From NCBI RefSeq assembly GCF_024362385.1, contig NZ_CP101466.1, forward strand, positions 186,001 to 250,000: a stretch of 64,000 nucleotides of DNA. Reading direction: 5' to 3'. This stretch comes from Arthrobacter sp. DNA4. Its GTDB lineage: Bacteria > Actinomycetota > Actinomycetes > Actinomycetales > Micrococcaceae. The notes under the pieces are model-generated. The model worked only from the letters and a program-made list of their open reading frames with translations. It was not told where the DNA came from and ran no database searches. Positions 37,412 to 45,715 of this stretch are shown piece by piece; the first letter of the stretch is position 1, and the number at the start of each line of letters is the position of its first letter. The position numbers and the translations under genes are program-made.

Positions 37412-38110
37412 CTAGCGGAGCAATTCCACGTCGGAGACAAGCTCGATGTGCGCCAGCATGGCGTCTGCCGCTGCCGCCGCGTCCTGCGCACGCACGGCAT
37501 CCGCGATCTTCCGGTGCGAAGCCAGCGACTGTTCCGGCCTTCCCGGCTGGCCCAGGGATTCCATTCTTGTTTCCAGGATCATCTCCGCGATGAAGGCCAT
37601 TAGTTGTGCAAGGACAGAGGAATGCGCTGCGCCGGTGATCGCCTGGTGGAACAGCTCATCACCGTGGGTGCCGCGGTCACCGTCACTGATTTCCTGCGCC
37701 ATGACGTCCAGGGCGTTGTCGATCGCGGCGAGATCCTGCTCCGTCCGGCGTTCCGCGGCAAGGGCGGCAAGCTTCACTTCCAGGGTGCTGCGGGCTTCCA
37801 CAATTTCCGGCAGCCGGCTCTGGTGTTCACGCAGGCCCTTGACCACCGAGGCGACGCTGGGCCTCCGGGCCAGGACGGCTCCGGTGCCGTGCTGCACGTC
37901 AATGACGCCAAGGACCTCAAGGGCCACAAGTGCCTGGGCGAGAGTGGCGCGGGAGACGCCCAACCGCTCGGCAAGGTCGCGCTCGGCCGACAGCAGGTCG
38001 CCGGGCTTCAGCTGGGCGGACTCGATATAAGCAAGGATCTGTTCCACCAGCTGCTCGTACAGTCGTGGCCGCGTGACGCGTTCCAGGCCCAGCCGTGCCG
38101 TCTTCTCCAC
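37412..38110 (-). CDS. GntR/FadR-family regulator
   Basis: A 232-residue regulator: winged helix-turn-helix (LYEQLVEQILAYIES through RLGVSRATLAQALVALEVLG) and an FCD effector domain with metal-binding-type His and Asp residues (DELFHQAI, SHRKIADAV). I favour GTG 38110 because GGGAGGG sits right before it. A longer form from GTG 38173 is open but has no ribosome site and would cover the palindrome at 38159-38177. It is divergent from the MatC-like carrier and presumably controls it, as MatR does in malonate operons. Confidence 0.85.
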   Translation of the reverse strand: MEKTARLGLERVTRPRLYEQLVEQILAYIESAQLKPGDLLSAERDLAERLGVSRATLAQALVALEVLGVIDVQHGTGAVLARRPSVASVVKGLREHQSRLPEIVEARSTLEVKLAALAAERRTEQDLAAIDNALDVMAQEISDGDRGTHGDELFHQAITGAAHSSVLAQLMAFIAEMILETRMESLGQPGRPEQSLASHRKIADAVRAQDAAAAADAMLAHIELVSDVELLR

Positions 38111-38158
38111 AAAGCCCTCCCTTGGGTCTACCGGTCCAGAATACCGCCTCCGTCTATT

Positions 38159-38177
38159 GACAGATTGACTCACTGTC
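38159..38177. promoter_or_regulatory. Candidate GntR operator
   Basis: GACAGATTGACTCACTGTC has 5-base inverted arms (GACAG/CTGTC). It also contains two TTGAC direct repeats 8 bases apart (38157 and 38165). The first TTGACA overlaps a potential -35 element for the rightward carrier operon, so binding there would repress it. Confidence 0.5.
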
Positions 38178-38253
38178 TAAGAGGCTAGTCCAGTGAGCCA
38201 GTAACTCACGTCACACTTTCGCTCCCTTAAGCTTCCCCAATGGAGGACCAACG

Positions 38254-39624
38254 ATGTCCGCTCCTGTCCTGTCCATCATCATCCTCGCGGCGATGTTCCT
38301 GCTCGCCACCGTCCTGCCCCTCAACATGGGCGCCCTCGCCTTCGTGGGCGCCTTCCTGCTGGGTGCCGTGGTGCTGGGTATGTCCACCAACGAAATCCTG
38401 GCCAACTTCCCCGGCGGCCTTTTCCTCACCATCGTCGGCGTCACCTACCTGTTCGCCATCGCCCAGAACAACGGCACCATCGACCTCCTGGTCCGGGGAG
38501 CCGTCAAGCTCGTGGGCAGCCGCGTTGCCCTCATCCCCTGGGTTATGTTCGCCATCACCGCCGTGATCACGGCCGTGGGCGCCCTGTCTCCCGCCGCCGT
38601 CGCCATCATTGCCCCCATCGCCCTGAGCTTTGCCGGCAAGTACAAGATCAGCCCGCTCCTGATGGGCATGATGGTGATCCATGGCGCACAGGCCGGCGGC
38701 TTCTCACCGATCGCGGTGTACGGCGTCACGGTGAACGGCATCCTGGCCAAGACGGACCTTGCCTTCAGCCCCACCGCGCTGTTCCTGTCCAGCTTCATCT
38801 TCAACCTGGTCATCGCCGTGGTGCTCTTCGTGGTCCTGGGCGGCAGGAACCTCCTGTCCTCCAAGGTGGGGCACTTCGTGGAGCAGGCGGCAGAAGCCCG
38901 CATGTCCGTCAGCGTCGGCGCCAAGGCAGCCGGCGGTGACGTCCCCTTCAAGGGCTTCGGCTCGGGCATGTACGGACCCCGTGACCCTGCGGGTGACGGC
39001 ATCGCCGCCACCAAGGAACGCAAGGACCGGATCCCGCAGCTGGTCACCATCGCCGGCCTGATCGTGCTGGCCGTCGTGGCCCTCGGCTTCAAGATGGACG
39101 TCGGCTTCGTGTCCATCACCATCGCCATCGTGCTGGCCCTTGTCTCACCCGCCGCGCAGAAGGGCGCCATCAACAAGATCAGCTGGTCCACCGTGCTGCT
39201 CATCTGCGGCATGCTGACCTTCGTCGGCGTGCTCGAGGAAGCCGGCACCATCAAATTCGTCTCCAGCGGGGTGGCCGGCATGGGGATGCCGCTGCTGGCG
39301 GCCCTGATCATCTGCTTCATCGGCGCCGTGGTGTCCGCCTTTGCCTCCTCCACCGCCATCCTGGCGGCCCTCATCCCGCTCGCCGTCCCGTTCCTCTCCA
39401 CCGGCGAGATCGGCGCCGTCGGCGTCATCTGTGCCCTGGCAGTGTCAGCCACGATCGTTGACGTCTCGCCCTTCTCCACCAACGGCGCCCTGGTGCTGGC
39501 CAACGCGCCGGAGGGTGTGGACAAGGACAAGTTCTACAAGCGGATCCTCGGGTACAGCGGGGTGGTCATCGTGGCAGGTCCCATCCTGGCCTGGCTGACG
39601 CTGGTGGTCCCCGGCTGGCTCTAG
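38254..39624 (+). CDS. MatC-like dicarboxylate carrier
   Basis: A 456-residue membrane protein with about 12 helices. It matches the MatC/dicarboxylate-carrier family of the ion-transporter superfamily: an N-terminal LNMGALAFVGAFLLGAV segment, ALSPAAVAIIAP, HGAQAGGFSPIAVYG, and SAFASSTAILAALIPLAVPFL with ATIVDVSPFSTNGAL. MatC imports malonate in Rhizobium. The start is ATG 38254, preceded by GGAGGACC. It heads a three-gene run with a CoA-transferase and a carboxyltransferase under the divergent GntR. Confidence 0.87.
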   Translation: MSAPVLSIIILAAMFLLATVLPLNMGALAFVGAFLLGAVVLGMSTNEILANFPGGLFLTIVGVTYLFAIAQNNGTIDLLVRGAVKLVGSRVALIPWVMFAITAVITAVGALSPAAVAIIAPIALSFAGKYKISPLLMGMMVIHGAQAGGFSPIAVYGVTVNGILAKTDLAFSPTALFLSSFIFNLVIAVVLFVVLGGRNLLSSKVGHFVEQAAEARMSVSVGAKAAGGDVPFKGFGSGMYGPRDPAGDGIAATKERKDRIPQLVTIAGLIVLAVVALGFKMDVGFVSITIAIVLALVSPAAQKGAINKISWSTVLLICGMLTFVGVLEEAGTIKFVSSGVAGMGMPLLAALIICFIGAVVSAFASSTAILAALIPLAVPFLSTGEIGAVGVICALAVSATIVDVSPFSTNGALVLANAPEGVDKDKFYKRILGYSGVVIVAGPILAWLTLVVPGWL

Positions 39625-39669
39625 CCGGCACTGCATCCGCCGCCGTACTTACGAAAGGAAACCCAGCAC

Positions 39670-40893
39670 ATGAGCACCGCCGAAACTTCCCAAGGCCCGC
39701 TGGCCGGGCACATCGTCGTCGACCTCAGCCGGGCGCTGGCCGGACCGCACGCCGGCATGATGCTGGCGGACCTCGGGGCCCGCGTCATCAAGGTGGAGAA
39801 CCCCGGTACGGGCGATGACACCCGGGGGTGGGGCCCGCCCTTCGTGGGGCCCGAAGACGACCTGCAGTCCACCTACTTCATGTCCTGCAACCGCAACAAG
39901 GAATCCATCAGCCTGGACCTGAAGAGCGAAGACGGCCAGGCGGTGCTCCGCGGGCTCCTGGAGCGGGCGGATGTGGTGATCGAAAACTTCCGGCCCGGGG
40001 TCATGGACCGGCTGGGCTTCTCCACCGCGGCGATGCACGGCATTAACCCGCGCCTGGTGATCCTGTCCATTACCGGCTTTGGCCACGACGGTCCCGAATC
40101 CCAGCGCAGCGGCTACGACCAGATCCTCCAGGGTGAGGCCGGGCTGATGTCCCTGACCGGATCCGGACCGGATGATCCACAGCGCGTGGGCGTTCCCATC
40201 GCCGACCTGCTCTCCGGCATGAACGGGGCGTTTGGCGTCCTGGCGGCCCTCGTTGAGCGGAACCGGACCGGGCAGGGCAAGGTGGTGCGCACCTCGCTGC
40301 TGGCGTCCCTGATCGGAGTCCACGCCTTCCAGGGCACCAGGACCACCGTTGCCGGTGAAGTTCCGCAGGCCCAGGGCAACCACCACCCCTCCATTGCCCC
40401 CTACGGCCTGTTCAACTGCAAGGACGGCAGCGTGCAGATCAGCGTCGGCAGCGAGAAGCTGTGGCAGTCCTTTGCCGCGGCCTTTGGCCTCGATCCGGAT
40501 GCCCCGGGCTTCGCCAGCAACGCCGAAAGGGTGCGGAACCGCGTGGAGGTGATTGCCGCCGTCGAACGCGCCTTCTCGGAGTACGGCGCGGTGGAACTGC
40601 TGCGAAAGCTGAACGACGCCGGGATCCCCGCAGGCAAGGTGCGCTCGCTGGACGAGGTGTACGCGTGGGAACAGGTGGCGTCCCAGGGGCTCGTGGTGGA
40701 TGTGCAGCATCCGCTGCTTGGAAAGGTCAGCCTGCCCGGGCCGCCGCTGCGGTTCTTCGCGCCGGGTGATGCCGCGGAAACCACCCTCACCGAACACGAC
40801 GCGCCGCCGCTGCTCAATGAGGACGGGCAGTCGATCCGGGAGTGGCTGGGGCTCACGACGGCCGTCGCCGCTGCGGCTTCCGGGGTGAAATAG
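39670..40893 (+). CDS. CaiB/BaiF (class III) CoA-transferase
   Basis: A 407-residue enzyme that moves CoA between carboxylic acids. It opens IVVDLSRALAGPHAGMMLADLGARVIKVE, followed by NRNKESISLDLK, DVVIENFRPG and the probable catalytic Asp-150 in GYDQILQGEAGLM. The C-terminal VQHPLLGKVSLPGPPLRF is standard. AAAGGAAA precedes the ATG. Between a dicarboxylate carrier and a carboxyltransferase it probably activates the imported acid to its CoA thioester (inference). Confidence 0.92.
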   Translation: MSTAETSQGPLAGHIVVDLSRALAGPHAGMMLADLGARVIKVENPGTGDDTRGWGPPFVGPEDDLQSTYFMSCNRNKESISLDLKSEDGQAVLRGLLERADVVIENFRPGVMDRLGFSTAAMHGINPRLVILSITGFGHDGPESQRSGYDQILQGEAGLMSLTGSGPDDPQRVGVPIADLLSGMNGAFGVLAALVERNRTGQGKVVRTSLLASLIGVHAFQGTRTTVAGEVPQAQGNHHPSIAPYGLFNCKDGSVQISVGSEKLWQSFAAAFGLDPDAPGFASNAERVRNRVEVIAAVERAFSEYGAVELLRKLNDAGIPAGKVRSLDEVYAWEQVASQGLVVDVQHPLLGKVSLPGPPLRFFAPGDAAETTLTEHDAPPLLNEDGQSIREWLGLTTAVAAAASGVK

Positions 40894-40894
40894 C

Positions 40895-42427
40895 TTGGCG
40901 ACGGCAGAAAAGGTGCGGCACATGAACGCCACCGAGCTCCTGGAAACCGTGGTGGACCCGGGTTCCTTTGTCTCCTGGGACACCGAGCCCCAACAGCCGG
41001 CGCTGTCCGGGGAGTACGCCGGCGATTTGGCCAGGGCGCGCGAACGCAGCGGCGCCGACGAGTCCGTCATTACCGGCGCCGGACTGATCCGGGGCCACAG
41101 GGTGGCGTTGATCGTCAGTGAATTCTCCTTCCTTGCCGGCTCGATAGGCCACGCGGCGGCGCAAAGGATTGTTGCCGCCGTCGAACGCGCCACTGCTGAA
41201 GGGCTCCCGCTGCTGGCGGGTCCTGCGTCCGGCGGCACCCGGATGCAGGAGGGGACGCTCGCGTTCCTGTCCATGGTGAAAATCACCGGCGCAGTCCGCG
41301 CACACCGGCAGGCCGGCCTTCCCTACCTTGTCTACCTGCGGCACCCCACCACCGGCGGCGTGATGGCATCCTGGGGGTCTTTGGGCCACATCAACGTCGC
41401 CGAGCCGGGCGCCCTCCTGGGCTTCCTGGGCCCGCGCGTCTACGAGGCGCTGTACGGCGAAGCGTTCCCGGAGAACGTGCAGGTGGCGGAGAACCTGTTC
41501 AGCAAGGGACTGATCGACGGCGTGGTGGAACCCGGCGACCTGGCCGATCTGGTGGGCCGTGCGCTGGACATCCTGGCCGCGAACGGGAGTGCCGGGGGCG
41601 GAAGCGCGCCGGCGTCTGTGCCCGCCCCGCCGGAGACCCTGGACATCAGGCCGTCAACTGCTGACGCCTGGACCTCGATTGGGATTTCGCGGCGGCAGCG
41701 GCGGCCGGACCTGCGCCAGCTGCTGAGGATCGGCGCCACGGACGCGTTGCCCCTCAACGGAACCGGGCAGGGGGAAAAGGACCCGGGACTGCTGCTGGCA
41801 CTGGCCCGCTTTGGCGCCCAGCCGTGCATCGTGCTGGGGCATGCGCGCCCGCTGCGGAAGGACGCCGCCGGCATGGGTCCGGGATCGCTGCGGGAGGCCC
41901 GCCGCGGCATGAAGCTGGCGGAGGAGCTGCGGCTGCCACTGCTCACGGTCATTGATACTGCCGGTGCTGCCCTCTCGCAGGAAGCGGAGGAGGGCGGCCT
42001 TGCCGGGGAAATTGCGCGCTCGCTGTACGAACTGATCGGGCTCGAATCCCCGTCGGTCTCCGTGCTGCTTGGCCAGGGCGCCGGGGGAGGGGCGCTGGCT
42101 TTGCTGCCCGCAGACCGGACCATCGCCGCCCAGCACAGCTGGCTCTCGCCCCTGCCTCCGGAGGGCGCCAGCGCCATCGTGCACCGCACCACCGCGTTCG
42201 CGCCCGCCATGGCCCAGGCGCAGGGTGTTGACGTCGCCGCACTCTATGCCAGCGGCCTGGTGGACCACATCGTGGATGAACGGGGGGACGCTTCACTGGA
42301 GCCGCGCGAGTTCTGCACCCGGATGGCGCGGGCCATCGAGTACGAACTGGGTTCGGTGGCCAATATTCCGGTACCTGACCTCGTCGCCGCCCGCGCCCGG
42401 AAGTTCGCTAGCCTGGGCGCCTTCTGA
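40895..42427 (+). CDS. Fused beta-alpha carboxyltransferase (AccD-AccA / malonate-decarboxylase-like)
   Basis: A 510-residue protein joining two crotonase-fold halves. Residues about 15-220 are beta-type (AGPASGGTRMQEGTLAFLSMVK, PTTGGVMASWGS). Residues about 245-490 are alpha-type (GSLREARRGMKLAEELRLPLLTVIDTAGA, GQGAGGGALALL). The Cys4 zinc ribbon of AccD is absent. Such fusions transfer carboxyl groups between acyl-CoA and biotin, or decarboxylate malonyl thioesters. No biotin carboxylase is adjacent. Start is TTG 40895, one base after the CoA-transferase stop; ATG 40922 is an alternative. Confidence 0.85.
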   Translation: MATAEKVRHMNATELLETVVDPGSFVSWDTEPQQPALSGEYAGDLARARERSGADESVITGAGLIRGHRVALIVSEFSFLAGSIGHAAAQRIVAAVERATAEGLPLLAGPASGGTRMQEGTLAFLSMVKITGAVRAHRQAGLPYLVYLRHPTTGGVMASWGSLGHINVAEPGALLGFLGPRVYEALYGEAFPENVQVAENLFSKGLIDGVVEPGDLADLVGRALDILAANGSAGGGSAPASVPAPPETLDIRPSTADAWTSIGISRRQRRPDLRQLLRIGATDALPLNGTGQGEKDPGLLLALARFGAQPCIVLGHARPLRKDAAGMGPGSLREARRGMKLAEELRLPLLTVIDTAGAALSQEAEEGGLAGEIARSLYELIGLESPSVSVLLGQGAGGGALALLPADRTIAAQHSWLSPLPPEGASAIVHRTTAFAPAMAQAQGVDVAALYASGLVDHIVDERGDASLEPREFCTRMARAIEYELGSVANIPVPDLVAARARKFASLGAF

Positions 42428-42439
42428 GGTCGACGGCGG

Positions 42440-42892
42440 CTACCTGCGTTGCCGGACCCTGTCCCGGTGGGCGTTGGAACGTAGCTGCAGGATGCGCGCG
42501 CCGCCCGCCACGGCTACCAGCACGCCGCCGGTCACGGCGGCAATGAACAGCGCCATGCCCAGCGGGACGGACCCCTCAAAGCCCAGGAACTTCACCAGGA
42601 CCAGCTCCTGGTTCTGCAGGATGAAGACGATCAGCAGGATCAGGAGCACCAGGGCGGCCACCACTGCGGCCCAGATGACGCCGGCGCGGGTGACTTTTCG
42701 TTCGGGGCCGGCCCCTGCCGTGGTGGCTGGACCCCTGGCGCCCGTCGTTTCCGGTACATCCGCCCGGTAAGAGGGTGCGTTGCCGTGGCCCACAGGACGT
42801 TCCGCCGGAGTTTCCGGGGGGAGGGGCTGTGCCGTGGCGTGTTCTGGCTCCGGCTGCCTGTCAGGTGTAGGCGTGCCCTGTCCTGCGCTCAT
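42440..42892 (-). CDS. LapA-domain (DUF1049) membrane protein
   Basis: A 150-residue protein with a disordered 65-residue N-terminus and two helices (VIWAAVVAALVLLILLIVFILQ; MALFIAAVTGGVLVAVAGG) joined by NQELVLVKFLGFEGSVP. This is the LapA/DUF1049 pattern, linked in Escherichia coli to lipopolysaccharide assembly, but of unknown role in actinobacteria. GAAGAGGA precedes the ATG. The perfect palindrome TAAGCATGCTTA lies 22 bases upstream, which suggests stress control. Confidence 0.85.
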   Translation of the reverse strand: MSAGQGTPTPDRQPEPEHATAQPLPPETPAERPVGHGNAPSYRADVPETTGARGPATTAGAGPERKVTRAGVIWAAVVAALVLLILLIVFILQNQELVLVKFLGFEGSVPLGMALFIAAVTGGVLVAVAGGARILQLRSNAHRDRVRQRR

Positions 42893-42913
42893 AGTGTCCT
42901 CTTCCCAGAATGC

Positions 42914-42925
42914 TAAGCATGCTTA
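42914..42925. promoter_or_regulatory. Palindrome TAAGY-NN-RCTTA, site 3
   Basis: TAAGCATGCTTA is a perfect 12-base palindrome, 22 bases before the LapA-type gene. A TTGAAC hexamer on the minus strand (42927-42932) overlaps its edge, so a bound protein would affect the promoter directly. Confidence 0.5.
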
Positions 42926-43025
42926 CGGTTCAACCATAGACGCCAGGGTCACCGCAGCACAACGGCCTGAACGACGAGGCGCCGCAGCGGCTGCATTTCG
43001 GCGGAGGGTTGCAGGGGCCGTGGTG

Positions 43026-43057
43026 CTGGAGGGGTCCCGGCGCGGGGACCCCTCCAG
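43026..43057. terminator. GC-rich hairpin, possible terminator
   Basis: CTGGAGGGGTCCC (43026-43038) pairs perfectly with GGGACCCCTCCAG (43045-43057). It lies 32 bases beyond the stop of the small gene at 43090. No T-run follows on either side, so function as a terminator is uncertain. Confidence 0.45.
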
Positions 43058-43089
43058 CGACTCCGGCCCGGGTTGGTTTTGCCCGGGCG

Positions 43090-43293
43090 TCAGACCCTCT
43101 CCCTGCTCTTTTCGGCGGAGGGGGTGCGCGGCGCAGGCGTCCTGCGCCAGTTGGGGAAGGCCCAGAACGTGAATTCCTGTGCCTTGGCCGGCTTCCCGGG
43201 AGTTTCCGCAGGGATTTCCGGTTCCGCTTCAGGCTGGCGCTTGGTTTCTTTCTTTGCGCCCCACCCGAAGTCCTTATTCGATGCGTAGCACAT
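43090..43293 (-). CDS. Small MCYASNKDFGW-type protein
   Basis: A 67-residue basic, soluble protein beginning MCYASNKDFGWGAKKE, a start I associate with small conserved Arthrobacter-type proteins of unknown function. A middle Glu/Pro-rich stretch and an aromatic FTFWAFPNWRR motif follow. AAAAAGGAGGT gives a near-ideal ribosome site for ATG 43293. The longer open frame upstream is not used. Confidence 0.65.
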   Translation of the reverse strand: MCYASNKDFGWGAKKETKRQPEAEPEIPAETPGKPAKAQEFTFWAFPNWRRTPAPRTPSAEKSRERV

Positions 43294-43403
43294 CACAGAC
43301 CTCCTTTTTGGTGACTGCCCTTTAATCGTCCTCCTGCCCGGCACTGGAGTCGAGAGCGGGGCAACGGGGGCACGTGCATGAGGCAGCAGGGCGCCGGCGC
43401 CCG

Positions 43404-43631
43404 TCAGCTGCTGCTGGCCACTATGTCCTGTGCCTCCTGCGGGCGGTGGAACTCGCAGGCCCCCTGATGGCGGAGGGGGAGCAGGCACGTCCTGCCGGTG
43501 GGCAGGTGGACCAGGGCGCAGCGGCTTACCATGGCGAGGTCCTCCCTGACGTTGGTGTTGCTCAGGTCTGGCCGGCCATCGGGGGCCGCCGCGTCAGTTT
43601 CGGCGCCGGTTGCGCTGGGTTCAGCATTCAT
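43404..43631 (-). CDS. Small Cys/His protein
   Basis: A 75-residue protein with a disordered first third and then SRCALVHLPTGRTCLLPLRHQGACEFH. The three Cys and three His in this block could bind a metal, but the spacing is not a standard zinc finger. ATG 43631 has GAGGAG at 9 bases. It lies downstream of the amidase on the same strand. Function unknown. Confidence 0.6.
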   Translation of the reverse strand: MNAEPSATGAETDAAAPDGRPDLSNTNVREDLAMVSRCALVHLPTGRTCLLPLRHQGACEFHRPQEAQDIVASSS

Positions 43632-43762
43632 GCGGGACAACTCCTCGTGGAGCATTGGTGGGTGGAGGAAACGGAATGGCGCTATACCAGTCTGGATAGC
43701 CCAGGTTACGGCTGGGTTAAGCCGCCGTTAGGTTAAGGTCAACAGCAAAGCGCCCAACTGGC

Positions 43763-45169
43763 CTAGTACCCCAACTGGTTCGCCACCTGGAGGAGGAGGG
43801 CTTCCGATCCCACGGGACCCACCAGCTGGATTCCCATGGGAAGTCCGTTCCCGGGGGTACCGCCGGTCCAGTGCACAGGGATGGTGATGGCCGTCAGTCC
43901 GCACACATTCACCATCGACGACCAGGGCGCGTATTCGCACTGCTTCCGGTAGTCGCCGTCCGCATCCCCCGGCCACTGGGCCGCCGGTCAGCGGTCACTG
44001 CCGTGCGCGGTGCCGGTGAACCAACCCACAGGCCGTGGCGTCTGTGCCAGCGCCGGCATCAGCATCAGGTCCCACTGCCCGTACTGCGCCAGGGTGTCGT
44101 GCTGGAACTGCCGCAGGAATGCCAGCGCCTCCGCGAGCTTCGCCGGGCTGCGTTGCTGGGCGCGCCGGCGGAAGGTCCGGGTCAGGGGCGCCAGCAGCGG
44201 TTCCCGGGACGGGCTGATGCGGGCAGCGCCCACTCCGGCGGTCCACGCGGTGGTGAAGGCGTCCGGGTAGCGGTTGTCGTAGCGGATGCCGGCGTCACCA
44301 AGGGTATGGCCGGCCTGTTCCAGGAGGGTTTCGCCGGCCTGGAGCGCGTCCAGGGCCTCCCGGTCCGGCGTGAATGGAAATGTGCTTGACCACGGGCTGT
44401 CCAGCGTGACGCCGATCCGCAGCCGCGGTGGCTCCTGCTTAACTGCCGAAAGGTATTGATTCCCGGGTGCCAGGACGTCCATCATCAGTGCCGCGTCCTC
44501 CGCGCTCCGCGCAAGGGGGCCCGGCGCCACCAGCCGTGCAGGGTCCCCGCTACTTTCCCCGGCGGCCACGACTCCCCGGCCGGGCTTGAGTCCCACCAGG
44601 CCGCAGGCGGCGGCGGGTATGCGGACTGATCCGCCGCCGTCGGTTCCGGGAGCGAAAGGCAGCAGCCCTGCTGCCACAGCGGCTGCACTGCCGCCGGAGG
44701 ACCCACCCGAACTCCTGCTGGGTGCATGGGGATTGCGCGACGGCGGCGCAATGCGGTTCTCGCTGTAGGCCGTCAGTCCGAATTCGGGCACCTGCGTCTT
44801 GCCCAGCGAAATCGCGCCGGCATCCTTGAACAGGGCCACGAGGGGAGCGTCGACGGGGGCTGGTTTGTGATCCAGGGCGGCACTGCCGTGCGTGGTCACC
44901 ACCCCCGCCACGTCCGTGAGGTCCTTGAACGCAACCGGTATGCCATGCATCAGGGGAAGGTCGTCGACCTCCGAACGGGAGCGCAGGGCATCCGCCGCCC
45001 GGGCCTGCTCCATGGCCTGGTCCGCCGTCACCGTAACAAAGGCGCCCAAAAGGGGGTTTTGCCGCCCGATCCGGTCCAGGAAGTGGGAAGTGACGTCAGC
45101 GGATGACACCGCTCCACTGCGAAGGAGGTCCCGCAGGGCCAGCGCCGGGAGTTCATGGAGTTCAGTCAC
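43763..45169 (-). pseudogene. Amidase-signature enzyme with in-frame TGA
   Basis: The frame from GTG 45169 to TAG 43763 is a full 468-codon amidase, interrupted by one TGA at 43988-43990 (codon 394). The first 393 residues hold Lys-82 (AFKDL), the GGSSGGS loop (155-161) and Ser-181 (DGGGS), the Ser-cisSer-Lys triad. After the stop the same frame continues with typical C-terminal sequence: CEYAPWSSMVNVCGLTAITIPV and GIQLVGPVGSEALLLQVANQLGY. Truncation would remove about 74 conserved residues. The context is TGA-C, a leaky stop in bacteria, so readthrough cannot be excluded. Confidence 0.85.
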
Positions 45170-45263
45170 GGTGGCACCCCCAGTGGCATCCCCTCGGCTG
45201 CGGCCCGGCGCTCCGGCCTGGACATACCGGTGGCGCGGGAAGGGCTGTCAGCTGCTGGGACAT
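45162..45263 (-). CDS. Candidate 33-residue leader ORF before the amidase
   Basis: An ATG at 45263 follows the best ribosome site in this region (CAGGAGGTTTCC) and opens 33 codons, MSQQLTALPAPPVCPGRS and onward, ending RGCHWGCHRD. Its TGA (45162-45164) overlaps the amidase GTG (45167-45169) by a few bases in another frame. It could couple translation to the amidase, or be chance. No homology is known to me. Confidence 0.35.
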   Translation of the reverse strand: MSQQLTALPAPPVCPGRSAGPQPRGCHWGCHRD

Positions 45264-45388
45264 GGAAACCTCCTGGGCCTTCACCAGCCTAACCCGCAGC
45301 TTTTCCGTTGTGATCCGGGCGGAGTGGGGTGGAAGGGCTAGGCTTTAACCTGACTTTGATCCGCCAGCTCCGCCAAGACAGGACTCCG

Positions 45389-45715
45389 ATGAGCGATTTC
45401 GATACCGTCCCCGTCCATGACGTCCCCGCTGACGCCGTGATCCTGGACGTCCGGGAGGATTACGAGTGGGTTGCCGGCCACGCTGAAGGCGCTGTCCACA
45501 TTCCCATGGACCAGATTCCTTCCCGTCTGGGCGAACTGGATCCCGACGAGGATGTCTACGTCATTTGCCGCACGGGGGGCCGCTCTTTCCGCGTCGCCCA
45601 ATGGCTTACCGGCCAGGGGTACACCGCCATTAATGTGTCCGGCGGAATGGACCAGTGGTTGGAATCCGGCAAGCCCCTCGTCTCGGACAACGGACTCAAG
45701 CCCCTGGTCCTTTAG
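45389..45715 (+). CDS. Rhodanese-like sulfurtransferase
   Basis: A single-domain, 108-residue rhodanese. VILDVREDYEWVAGHAEGAVHIPMD is the N-terminal core and the active loop is CRTGGRS with catalytic Cys-60. It probably carries persulfide sulfur in the cytoplasm. ATG 45389 has AGGA. The stop TAG overlaps the pheA GTG by one base, so the two are co-translated, although no functional link is obvious. Confidence 0.92.
   Translation: MSDFDTVPVHDVPADAVILDVREDYEWVAGHAEGAVHIPMDQIPSRLGELDPDEDVYVICRTGGRSFRVAQWLTGQGYTAINVSGGMDQWLESGKPLVSDNGLKPLVL

Noticed and set aside
43728..43976. Separate small gene or a frameshift downstream of the amidase
   Set aside because: Translating on in the amidase frame past TGA 43988-43990 gives the expected C-terminus, so this is a nonsense codon, not a frameshift, and the other frame is spurious.
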